A DNA stretch of 64,000 bases, taken from Streptomyces purpureus. GTDB taxonomy: Bacteria > Actinomycetota > Actinomycetes > Streptomycetales > Streptomycetaceae. The translations under genes and the position numbers were made by a program. The stretch spans positions 62,001 through 126,000 of the forward strand of contig NZ_BMQQ01000020.1 of assembly GCF_014648195.1 (NCBI RefSeq). Direction: 5' to 3'. Shown in pieces: positions 42,920-51,144 of the stretch. The first letter of the stretch is position 1. Every line of letters begins with the position of its first letter. The notes under the pieces are model-generated. The model was not told where the DNA came from. It searched no databases and saw only the letters and a list, made by a program, of their open reading frames with translations.

Positions 42920-43939
42920 ATGTCCGCACTTCCCGCGTTTAGCCGTGAATGGCACCTGACCGCCCGCCCGCACGGCTGGCCCACGCAGGAGGACTTCGCC
43001 CTGCGCGAGGCCCCTGTCAGCGCCCCGGCCGAGGGCCGCGTCCTCGTCCGCAACCTGCACTTCTCGGTCGACCCGTACATGCGCGGCCGGATGAACGACG
43101 TGAAGTCCTACATCCCGCCGTTCAAGCTCGACCACCCGATGGACGGCGGCGCCGTCGGCGTGATCGTCGCCTCGAACGCCGAGGGCTTCGCGGTCGGCGA
43201 CCACGTCCTGCACGGCCTCGGCTGGCGCGAGTACGCCGACGTCCCGGCCCAGCACGCCACCAAGGTCGACCCCGAGCTCGCCCCGCTCTCGGCCTACCTC
43301 GGCGTCCTCGGCATGACCGGCCTGACCGCCTACGCCGGCCTCTTCGAGACCGCCTCCTTCAAGGAGGGCGACGCCGTCTTCGTCTCCGGCGCGGCCGGCG
43401 CCGTCGGCAGCCAGGTCGGCCAGATGGCGAAGCTCCGCGGCGCCTCCCGGGTGATCGGCTCGGCCGGCTCCGACGAGAAGGTCGCCTACCTCGTCGACGA
43501 GCTCGGCTTCGACGCCGCCTTCAACTACAAGAACGGCCCCGTCCGCGACCAGCTGCGCGCGGCCGCCCCCGACGGCATCGACGTCTACTTCGACAACGTC
43601 GGCGGCGACCACCTCGAAGCCGCGATCTCCTCGCTCAACGTGCACGGCCGCGCCACCATCTGCGGCATGATCGCCGGCTACAACGACACCGAGCCGACCC
43701 CCGGCCCGCGCAACATGGCCATGATCATCGGCAAGCGGCTGCAGCTCAAGGGCGTCCTCGTGGGCGACCACTACGGCCTCCAGCCGCAGTTCGTCAAGGA
43801 GGTCGGCGGCTGGCTGCGCTCCGGCGAGCTGAAGTACCGCGAGACCTTCGTCGAGGGCATCGAGAACGGCGTGGACGCCTTCCTCGGTCTGCTCCGCGGG
43901 GACAACACCGGGAAGATGATCGTTTCGGCGACCAGCTAG
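42920..43939 (+). CDS. Zinc-independent MDR-family NADP-dependent oxidoreductase
   Basis: The 339-aa protein is of the leukotriene B4 dehydrogenase/2-alkenal reductase type: NLHFSVDPYMRGRMND, GMTGLTAYAGLFE, the NADP motif VFVSGAAGAVGSQVGQMAKL (about 153-172) and FDNVGGDHLEAAISSLN. Such enzymes reduce alpha,beta-unsaturated carbonyls, which are products of lipid peroxidation, fitting the Ohr gene 62 bp downstream. The ATG at 42920 has AGGAGG at 42906-42911. Likely repressed by the divergent MarR protein. Confidence 0.9.
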   Translation: MSALPAFSREWHLTARPHGWPTQEDFALREAPVSAPAEGRVLVRNLHFSVDPYMRGRMNDVKSYIPPFKLDHPMDGGAVGVIVASNAEGFAVGDHVLHGLGWREYADVPAQHATKVDPELAPLSAYLGVLGMTGLTAYAGLFETASFKEGDAVFVSGAAGAVGSQVGQMAKLRGASRVIGSAGSDEKVAYLVDELGFDAAFNYKNGPVRDQLRAAAPDGIDVYFDNVGGDHLEAAISSLNVHGRATICGMIAGYNDTEPTPGPRNMAMIIGKRLQLKGVLVGDHYGLQPQFVKEVGGWLRSGELKYRETFVEGIENGVDAFLGLLRGDNTGKMIVSATS

Positions 43940-44001
43940 TCTCGTCCCCAGCCGTCGCGATCGTGGGCGCGAGTCGCGGCGAACCAGAGAAGGAAGAGCA
44001 G

Positions 44002-44424
<423 letters not shown>

Positions 44425-44471
44425 TGTTTTGAGGGCTCGGCTCACTCGCCGATCTGAGCCCCGGACCGGAC

Positions 44472-44509
44472 CGAGGCCCGCACCCCGACCGACCGGGGTG
44501 CGGGCCTCG
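44472..44509. terminator. Terminator after the second Ohr gene
   Basis: A perfect 15-bp stem (CGAGGCCCGCACCCC with GGGGTGCGGGCCTCG) around an 8-nt loop, followed by TTCCTTTC. It also faces the convergent peptidase gene. Confidence 0.9.
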
Positions 44510-44515
44510 TTCCTT

Positions 44516-44555
44516 TCATCGGCTCATCGGCTCATCGGCTCATCGGCTCATCGGC
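44516..44555. repeat. 8-bp tandem repeat, five copies
   Basis: TCATCGGC is repeated five times without mismatch, ending at the base before the stop codon of the M14 peptidase gene; a sixth degenerate unit (TCAGCGGG) includes that stop. Confidence 0.95.
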
Positions 44556-47096
44556 TCAGCGGGCCAGCAGGGCGCGTCCGACCTGGGCGAAGAGGCCCTT
44601 CGGGTGGTCGCGGAACAGGGGCTCCGTGCCGAAGAGGACCACCGGCGCGCCCTTCGCGTGGCCGCTGACCACCGACGCCTGGCCCGCCGCGTTCCGGGGG
44701 CCGCCCGTGCCGTTCTCGGCCGGGCGCCAGTGGCCCGACACGAGCGGGGCGCCCGTGCCGTACGTCTGGTCGGCGCGGACTCCGGCTCCCAGGGCGGTGA
44801 ACCAGAGCGGCGAGTAGACGAAGGAGTGCGCGGGGGCGCCGCCGGTGACCGGGCCGCCCGCGTTGCGGACCCGTACGACGCCGTTCGCGGCGCCGTTGCC
44901 CTCGACCGCCGTCACCTTCAGCAGCCCGGCCGCCTTGTTGAACGCAGCGCCCTGGGCGCCGAGTCCGACCACGCCCACCCCGCTCGCGGCGAACGCGGCC
45001 CGCGCGGCGGGCGTCAACTCCCCGTGGTCCAGGCCCTGGGAGACGTACAGCACATCCGCCCGGCCCCAGTCGAAGCCCGCGTTGAGGATCTCCGTGGAGA
45101 CCGGCACGGTCTCGAAGCCCATCTCCCGCAGCGCGGTCAGCTCACCGGCCGACACCGCCGCCGCGATCCTGGTCCGCTTCAGCGGCGCCACGCCCCGTTC
45201 CCGGGTGGCCGTGAACACCACACCGAGCCGGTCGGCGAGCACCCGCGCCCGGCCGCGCGCAGACGCCGGGACCACCGCCCCGCCGTTGCCGGTGCCACGC
45301 ACGGAAACGCCCTGAGCGAGCAGCGCGTTCAGCGCGGTGAGCTCCTTCGGGTCGTCCAGGCGCAGCAGCAGGTCGCCGCCGGGCGCCACATGTCCGGTCG
45401 GCGCGGCCGCCAGGACCTGGCGCCCCGGCACCTTCACCGGCCCGCGCGTGACCTTGTCCACGCTCGCGCCCCACAGCAGCCCCAGCGACCAGCCCGAGAT
45501 GTCGTACATCGTGGAGACGTCGGTGCTGATGTCCCGCCCCTCGGCGAGGATCACATTGGCCAGCCCCCGCTTGGGCTGGCGCATGTCGACGACATACGAG
45601 CCGGCGGCGTACGCACGCCCGCCGAGCCGGAAGCCCTTGCCCGCCCGTATCACCTTCACGTCGTTGACCAGCAGATGGTCCACCAGCCGTGCCGCGGCCG
45701 TGGCCGACCTCTGTGTCCGCCCGGCCGGGATGACGTACGCCTTCGGGAAGGTGGTCGTGTAGACGTCCTCCGGCCCGATGCCCGGCACTCCCGGCACGGT
45801 CCGCTCCGACACCGGCCGCTGCGCCTCGCCCGCGGCCCCGCGCCGAAACGTTTCGATCTGGTCGGCGAGCACCGAGGCGCGGTTGCGGTACGTGTAGTCG
45901 AGGGTGGCCCGCATCGCGGCGCCCGCGACGGCGACGTTGATCGAGGCCCGGCGGCGCAGCTCGACGACCGGCAGGGTGTCGTACTCCTCGTTGTTCACCG
46001 CCATCGGGAACTCGATGGTGTGCGCGGCCACCGCGCCCTGGAAGGGCATGTACTGCGGTGTGAAGATCGGCGGCCAGTCGTCCCAGCCCTCCTTCTCGTC
46101 GCGGAAGGGGATGACCGCCGGCCGGACGCCGTCCTTCGCGGGCGTGTACCCGAGGCCGTTGACCGCCTTCTCCATGCCGAGCGCGTTGGCGTAGGAGTTC
46201 TTCAGGAAGAGGTCGTACTCGTAGTTCTCGCCGTGCGGCGGGGTCGTCGGCTCGATCAGCGTGCCGTTGACGTAGCCGTGCAGGTCGAGCATGACGGCGG
46301 GCTGCTTGTCGATCGCGATCCGCCGGATCGCGCGCGCCTCGGGCTGGGAGCCGGTGATGAAGTCCCGGTTGAGGTCGAAGCCGTTGCCGTTGGCCCGGGT
46401 GCCGGCGATCCGGCCGTCCGGGTTGGCGGTCATGTTGAGGTGGATCCGGGTCCGCGCCAGCAGGTCGGCGGTCTTGCGGTCCTTGGCCTTGGCCAGCCGC
46501 TCGATCAGCTTGAGGGCCGCGTCGGTGCCCTCCCACTCGTTGCCGTGGATGTTGTTGTTGATGAAGACGGGCGTCTTGTACGCGGCCTTCACCCGCCGGT
46601 CCTTGGCCGCGGCCGCGGGCGCGTTCTCGATGAGCTCCCGCATCCGCTCCTGCTCACGGCTCTGCGCGGCGCTCTCCGGCGCGGTCACCGTCACCAGATA
46701 GAGCGCGTGCCCGCCCGCCGAGTAGCCGGCGACCTCCGCGCTGACCCGGTCGCCCAGCTTCTGCAGGGCGTTGAGCTTCGGGGCGAGGGAGTGGTACGGG
46801 GCGAGGCCCAGCTTGACCGAGGCGTCGGCCGGGTTCAACGGCGGCGCTTTCAGTACCGTCCGCCGGGGGTAGCCGGTGTTCTCGCGCAGCCGGCCGGCGG
46901 CGAGGGCCTCGGCCTGGGGCAGCGCCGCGCGGGGCGCCCCGGCCGCGGCGTCCTTCGCCGTGCGTCCGCCGCCCTCCCGTACCGGATGCTGCCCGGGCCT
47001 GCCCTCGTGGGCCGTCGCGGGCAGCGGCGTCATCAGCAGCGCGCCCGCGACGGCGGCACCGGCCGTGGTGATCAGAACAGGTCTCCGTAGCGGCAT
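44556..47096 (-). CDS. Secreted M14 family zinc carboxypeptidase-like protein
   Basis: The 846-aa protein has a Sec signal peptide (about 1-29, ending PATAHE) and an M14 domain: His184 and Glu187 (HGNEWEG), His273 (LDLHGYVNG) and Glu362 (AHTIEFPMA) as zinc ligands and general base, with LNMTANPDGRIAGTRANGNGFDLNRDF as substrate-binding region. The C-terminal 400 residues lack recognised motifs and may hold a class-I-glutamine-amidotransferase-like fold. It would hydrolyse peptides outside the cell. The start ATG at 47096 has GGAGG 10 bp upstream. A TCATCGGC repeat lies just past the stop. Confidence 0.88.
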   Translation of the reverse strand: MPLRRPVLITTAGAAVAGALLMTPLPATAHEGRPGQHPVREGGGRTAKDAAAGAPRAALPQAEALAAGRLRENTGYPRRTVLKAPPLNPADASVKLGLAPYHSLAPKLNALQKLGDRVSAEVAGYSAGGHALYLVTVTAPESAAQSREQERMRELIENAPAAAAKDRRVKAAYKTPVFINNNIHGNEWEGTDAALKLIERLAKAKDRKTADLLARTRIHLNMTANPDGRIAGTRANGNGFDLNRDFITGSQPEARAIRRIAIDKQPAVMLDLHGYVNGTLIEPTTPPHGENYEYDLFLKNSYANALGMEKAVNGLGYTPAKDGVRPAVIPFRDEKEGWDDWPPIFTPQYMPFQGAVAAHTIEFPMAVNNEEYDTLPVVELRRRASINVAVAGAAMRATLDYTYRNRASVLADQIETFRRGAAGEAQRPVSERTVPGVPGIGPEDVYTTTFPKAYVIPAGRTQRSATAAARLVDHLLVNDVKVIRAGKGFRLGGRAYAAGSYVVDMRQPKRGLANVILAEGRDISTDVSTMYDISGWSLGLLWGASVDKVTRGPVKVPGRQVLAAAPTGHVAPGGDLLLRLDDPKELTALNALLAQGVSVRGTGNGGAVVPASARGRARVLADRLGVVFTATRERGVAPLKRTRIAAAVSAGELTALREMGFETVPVSTEILNAGFDWGRADVLYVSQGLDHGELTPAARAAFAASGVGVVGLGAQGAAFNKAAGLLKVTAVEGNGAANGVVRVRNAGGPVTGGAPAHSFVYSPLWFTALGAGVRADQTYGTGAPLVSGHWRPAENGTGGPRNAAGQASVVSGHAKGAPVVLFGTEPLFRDHPKGLFAQVGRALLAR

Positions 47097-47207
47097 CCGT
47101 ACCCAACCTCCGTCAGTGATCAGTACGGAGGGGTCTACCGTCTCAATCCAGGAACAACAAGAGGGCGCCCGGCCAGGACACGTCCGTGCCGCGGTTAGGG
47201 TGGCCGC

Positions 47208-48005
47208 ATGCGTGATCTTGGGGTCGGTTTCGGCTATCTGATGAAGGGCCAGCGGTGGGTGGCCGGGCACGGGCGGTGGTTCGGTATCGGGCTGCTGCCC
47301 GGACTGATCACCCTGGTGCTGTACGCGGGCGCGCTCCTCGGGCTCGGTTACGGCGCCGACGACCTGGCCGCCTGGGCGACGCCGTTCGCCGACGACTGGT
47401 CCTCGCCCTGGCAGGGCATGTTCCGCGGCTTCCTCACCGCGCTGGTCTTCGTCTTCGGGCTCTTCCTCGCGGTGATCACGTTCACCGCCGTGACGCTCCT
47501 CGTCGGCCAGCCCTTCTACGAGTCGCTCTCCGAGGAGGTCGACCGCACCGAGGGCGGCGAGGTGCCCGAGTCGGGGCTGCCGCTCTGGCGCGAGCTGTGG
47601 ATCTCGGCGCGCGACAGCCTCAGGGTGGTGCTGCGGGTGGCGCTGTACGGGATCGGGCTCTTCGCCCTCGGTTTCATCCCGGTGATCGGACAGACCGTCA
47701 TTCCCGTGCTCGGCTTCTGCGTCTCCGGTTTCTTCCTCGCCGAGGAGCTGACCGCGGTGGCGCTCCAGCGGCGGGGCGTGGAGCTGAAGGAACGCCTGCG
47801 CATGCTGCGTGGCCGCCGCATGCTCACCCTCGGTTTCGGTGTGCCGCTGGCGCTGGCCTTCCTGGTGCCGTTCGTCGCGGTGTTCCTGATGCCGGGCGCG
47901 GTCGCCGGGGCGACGCTGCTCGTACGGGACCTGGAGGCGCCGCAGCAGCCGCCGGAGCCCGCGCCCGCGCCGTACGGCGCCACTCCCTCCTTCCACAAGG
48001 CCTGA
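47208..48005 (+). CDS. EI24/CysZ-like membrane protein
   Basis: The 265-aa protein has about four to six membrane segments and the EI24 pattern: GVGFGYLMKGQRWVAGH at the N terminus, VTLLVGQPFYESLSEEVDR after the second pair, and GFIPVIGQTVIPVLGF. It resembles CysZ sulfate transporters, though the function in actinobacteria is undefined. ATG at 47208. Divergent from the peptidase; convergent with the nitrilase-like gene. Confidence 0.8.
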   Translation: MRDLGVGFGYLMKGQRWVAGHGRWFGIGLLPGLITLVLYAGALLGLGYGADDLAAWATPFADDWSSPWQGMFRGFLTALVFVFGLFLAVITFTAVTLLVGQPFYESLSEEVDRTEGGEVPESGLPLWRELWISARDSLRVVLRVALYGIGLFALGFIPVIGQTVIPVLGFCVSGFFLAEELTAVALQRRGVELKERLRMLRGRRMLTLGFGVPLALAFLVPFVAVFLMPGAVAGATLLVRDLEAPQQPPEPAPAPYGATPSFHKA

Positions 48006-48036
48006 CCCGGGCCGCGCTCGCCGAAGGGTGCCGTGT

Positions 48037-48759
48037 TCACAGCGGCAGTTCGGCGAGTGCGAGCCCGGGCGCGGCCGTGCCCGCGTCGGCGATGATCGTT
48101 CCGTCGGGGGCCCAGACGGCGCTGCCGCCCCGGCACTCTCCCTCCTCGCTCGCTCCGACGGCGTTGCCGAGGACGACATGGAGGCCGTTGTCCCGGGCCC
48201 GGACGGGATAGACCTTCTCGAACGAGTCGTTCTCGGTGTTCAGCACCGAACTGGCCAGGTAGACCTGGCAGCCGTCGGCGGCCGCCTGCTCGGCGATCTC
48301 CGGGAAGCGGTTGTCGTAGCAGGTCGCCAGCGCGAACCGGACGCCGTCCAGGATGAACCGGCCCGGCGCCGAGCCGGCGGCGAAGACCTCGTTCTCCCAC
48401 CCGTGCAGGTGCGTCTTGTCGTAGCGGGCCAGGAGCCCGCCGTCCGGGCCGATCACGAGGCTGGTCACGGCGGGCCGTCCGGTCGCGGTCCGCACCGGGC
48501 CGCCGACGACCGCGACGGCGCCGGTGGCCCGGCACGCCTCTCGGACCGGCTCCAGCCGGGCGTCGTCCTCGGTGAGCCACAGCGAGGGATCCCGGTGGAT
48601 CAGGGCCGGCTCGTACCCGGTCGCCGCCAGTTCGGCGAAGACCACGACCCGGGCCCCCCGCCCACCCGCCTGCCGCACGAGCGCGGCCATGGCGCGGACG
48701 TTGGCCTCGATGTCGCCCCGTACGGACGTGAACTGAGCTCCAGTGACGATCACAGTCAT
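48037..48759 (-). CDS. Carbon-nitrogen hydrolase (nitrilase superfamily)
   Basis: The 240-aa protein has the catalytic triad Glu43 (VVFAELAATGYE), Lys115 (RYDKTHLHGWE) and Cys147 (LATCYDNRFPE). It hydrolyses or condenses amides; substrate unknown. The closest family shape is the small amidase group of about 240-270 aa. The ATG at 48759 is preceded by GGGGACG. It is divergent from a small membrane protein gene. Confidence 0.9.
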   Translation of the reverse strand: MTVIVTGAQFTSVRGDIEANVRAMAALVRQAGGRGARVVVFAELAATGYEPALIHRDPSLWLTEDDARLEPVREACRATGAVAVVGGPVRTATGRPAVTSLVIGPDGGLLARYDKTHLHGWENEVFAAGSAPGRFILDGVRFALATCYDNRFPEIAEQAAADGCQVYLASSVLNTENDSFEKVYPVRARDNGLHVVLGNAVGASEEGECRGGSAVWAPDGTIIADAGTAAPGLALAELPL

Positions 48760-48837
48760 ATCATCGTCCCCATGCGGCCCGGCGCGCCATGCCCCGGGCC
48801 GTGGCGCAGCCGCGCCAATCTCAGGGGGGAGTCGTCC

Positions 48838-49056
48838 ATGGCCGCGCTCGGTGTCTTCTTCGGCCTGCTGGCCGTCGGGGTGCTGTGTCTGATCGTCACG
48901 CTGGTGCGGCGCGGCAGTGGCCGTACGGAGAACGTGGAGGGGCTGCTCATCGAGCAGCAGCGGCGGCTCCAGGCGCACAGCGACCGGAACACCTACCACT
49001 CCACCGTCGTGCACAACACCCCGCACGGCCTGGACGGCCGGCGCCGTCAGCCCTGA
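48838..49056 (+). CDS. Small single-pass membrane protein
   Basis: The 72-aa product has one N-terminal helix (AALGVFFGLLAVGVLCLIVTLV) and a charged tail with QQRRLQAHSDRNTYHS. The ATG at 48838 follows AGGGGGGAG. No known family. Its end overlaps the convergent C15-like gene by 10 bp. Confidence 0.6.
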   Translation: MAALGVFFGLLAVGVLCLIVTLVRRGSGRTENVEGLLIEQQRRLQAHSDRNTYHSTVVHNTPHGLDGRRRQP

Positions 49057-50303
49057 CCGGCCGCCGCCACCGCGACGATCGAGCGGACCTGGGCGACGAT
49101 GTCCAGGCGGTTCTGGACGAACTCCGGGTCGGTGACCGTGCCGGTCGCCGGGTCGGTGTTGTCCGGGGCGAACTGGAGGACCGGGGTGTGGACATGGCCG
49201 CCGGGCAGCTCCGGGCGGCCGATGCGGTCGCGCAGCAGGGTCGCCCGGTAGGCGATCTCGTTGGAGAGGTAGTTCCCGCCGCCTCCGGCGCGGGCCGTGG
49301 ACCCGGCGGTCGGGCCGTCGGCGCGGGTCACCGGGGCGCCGCCGCCGGCCGGGATCTCGGTGACCGAGGTGTTGTCGTACACCGGGAAGCGGCCCGTCGG
49401 CGCCGCCGTGATCCGCGCGTACGGCAGGGTCGTCGCCGTCCACTGCGGCTGGGAGGCCGGGTCGGCGACCGGGACGGTCTCGGTGCGCGCGACGTTCTCG
49501 TTGTCGGGGAAGCCGCCCCGCCAGGCGCCGTTGAACCGCTCGATGTCGAACCGGCCGATCCGGCCCTGGCTCACGGTCGTGAACACGTCGGCGCGCGGCA
49601 GGACGGGCCGCAGGGTGCGCTCGACCGTGCCGTCGGCGAAGTCCTGCCAGCGGACCGGGAAGACGGCCGTCTCGACCCGGGCCCGTCCACCGTCCGCGGT
49701 GCGGATCCAGGTGCCGTCCAGGGCCAGCGCGGACGCGCCGGACGGGTTGCTGATGCGGATGTCCCGGTCCAGCGTGAACGGGTCGAAGCCGGTCAGCACG
49801 ATCCGCCGGACGCCCTTGCCGGCCGGGAAGTTCATCGAGTCCTGGCCGCGTGAGGTCACTTCGAGCCGGTCGAGAAGACGGGCACGGCCCTCGTCGGTCA
49901 GCCCGAACCTGGGCTGCCACAGACGCAGTTCGCGGGTCATGGCGAGCCGCGCCCAGTACAGCGGGCGGTCGTCGTCCCGGCTGAGGTCGCCGACGGCCGG
50001 ACCGCGGCCCTGCGCCCGGTCCACCGCCCGCCGCCACAGCGCCGACCCATGCCGGACGGCGGCCCGCTCGGCCTGCGGGTAGGTCTCGGCGCGCGCCAGG
50101 GACCGGCGGAACTCCCGTACCGCAGCGTCGAATCCGCTGCGCCGCATGATCTCCTGCGGTACGGCCCGCTCCAGCCGCGCCTCCTCGACCGTGGCCGTAC
50201 CGGCGGCCGCGGGGGAGGAGGGGGAGGCGGTGGCGGGCGGCGCGCCGAGGGTGAGGGCGGAGGCGGCGAGGGCCAGGCCGAGGGCGGTGCGTATCCGTGA
50301 CAC
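49047..50303 (-). CDS. Secreted pyroglutamyl-peptidase-I-like (C15) protein with Ser at the Cys position
   Basis: The 418-aa protein has a signal peptide (about 1-27) and a helical pro-region, then a C15 fold: VLTGFDPFTLD (family TGFEPF), SNPSGASALALDGT, and a His in GGHVHTPVL. At the catalytic cysteine (AGxYVCN in Pcp) the sequence is GGNYLSNEIAYR, so residue 347 is Ser. Classical C15 enzymes are about 215 aa and cytosolic; this one is larger and secreted. Pyroglutamyl-peptidase activity is therefore uncertain. Start ATG at 50303. Confidence 0.75.
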   Translation of the reverse strand: MSRIRTALGLALAASALTLGAPPATASPSSPAAAGTATVEEARLERAVPQEIMRRSGFDAAVREFRRSLARAETYPQAERAAVRHGSALWRRAVDRAQGRGPAVGDLSRDDDRPLYWARLAMTRELRLWQPRFGLTDEGRARLLDRLEVTSRGQDSMNFPAGKGVRRIVLTGFDPFTLDRDIRISNPSGASALALDGTWIRTADGGRARVETAVFPVRWQDFADGTVERTLRPVLPRADVFTTVSQGRIGRFDIERFNGAWRGGFPDNENVARTETVPVADPASQPQWTATTLPYARITAAPTGRFPVYDNTSVTEIPAGGGAPVTRADGPTAGSTARAGGGGNYLSNEIAYRATLLRDRIGRPELPGGHVHTPVLQFAPDNTDPATGTVTDPEFVQNRLDIVAQVRSIVAVAAAGQG

Positions 50304-50367
50304 GGGAGTCCTTCCGTAGCGGTCCCGGCAGTATCACCGGCCGTACGTAACTCCCGCTACGGTGCCC

Positions 50368-50970
50368 TCAGTTGTCCCCTGTGTTCCCCTCTGTCCCGTC
50401 CTGGGGCGCGGGCCCGCGCAGCAGGCTCAGGAAGTCCCGGAACGCGGCCGGCATGTCCACCGCCCTCGGGTCGAGCAGCCATTGGTACTGCAGGCCGTCC
50501 ATCACCGCCGTGAGCAGCGGCGCCGCCTGCTCCGGGGTCAGGCCGCCCGGCAGCCGCTCGCCGTACTCCGCGCGCAGCACGTTCGCCATCTCCGACCGGA
50601 CCTGGGTGTAGCGGTGGGTGAAGAAGTCCCGTGCCGGGTGCCCGTCGGTGACGCTCTCGCCGAGCAGGGCGGAGAAGGTCTGCACGATCCCCGGCCGCAT
50701 CGCGTTGTACTCGACCAGGGAGTCCAGCAGCTCCAGCCGCCAGCTCTCACGCCCGGTGCCGCCACCGGTGTCCCACTGGTCACGCTCCTCCAGGACGGCG
50801 ACGAGCAGCGCCTCCTTGGTGGGGTAGTAGTGCAGCAGCCCCTGCTGGGTGAGGCCGACCCGCTCGGCGACCGCGCTCAGGGAGGCGCCGCGGTAGCCGC
50901 GCTCGGCGATCACTTCGAGGGCGGCGCGGAGGATCTCCGCCCGCCGCTCCTCGCTCCTGGCCCTGGCCAT
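50368..50970 (-). CDS. TetR family regulator
   Basis: The 200-aa protein starts with a TetR DNA-binding domain (RRAEILRAALEVIAERGYRGASLSAVAERVGLTQQGLLHYY) and has a BetI-like C terminus. I chose the ATG at 50970 (MARARSEERR); upstream in-frame codons are not conserved. It is divergent from the GH3 beta-glucosidase, and an inverted repeat (51070-51091) lies between, so it is probably the repressor of that gene. Confidence 0.88.
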   Translation of the reverse strand: MARARSEERRAEILRAALEVIAERGYRGASLSAVAERVGLTQQGLLHYYPTKEALLVAVLEERDQWDTGGGTGRESWRLELLDSLVEYNAMRPGIVQTFSALLGESVTDGHPARDFFTHRYTQVRSEMANVLRAEYGERLPGGLTPEQAAPLLTAVMDGLQYQWLLDPRAVDMPAAFRDFLSLLRGPAPQDGTEGNTGDN

Positions 50971-51069
50971 GCCCGCCCGCTCTCTTTCCGACACCTGCCG
51001 TCCCTGTCTGCCGACAGGACCGTACGCCATACGAAAGTCACCCTTCGATGGTCACGTAATGATAACGAA

Positions 51070-51091
51070 CCCTACCGATCTACAGGTAGGG
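51070..51091. promoter_or_regulatory. Inverted repeat, candidate TetR operator
   Basis: CCCTACC-N8-GGTAGGG, perfect 7-bp arms, lies 54 bp before the GH3 GTG and 100 bp upstream of the TetR start. Confidence 0.55.
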
Positions 51092-51144
51092 GGGCCACCA
51101 TGGGGCACCAGCGGGGACCAGGACTTCGACGAGGAGGTACGGCC

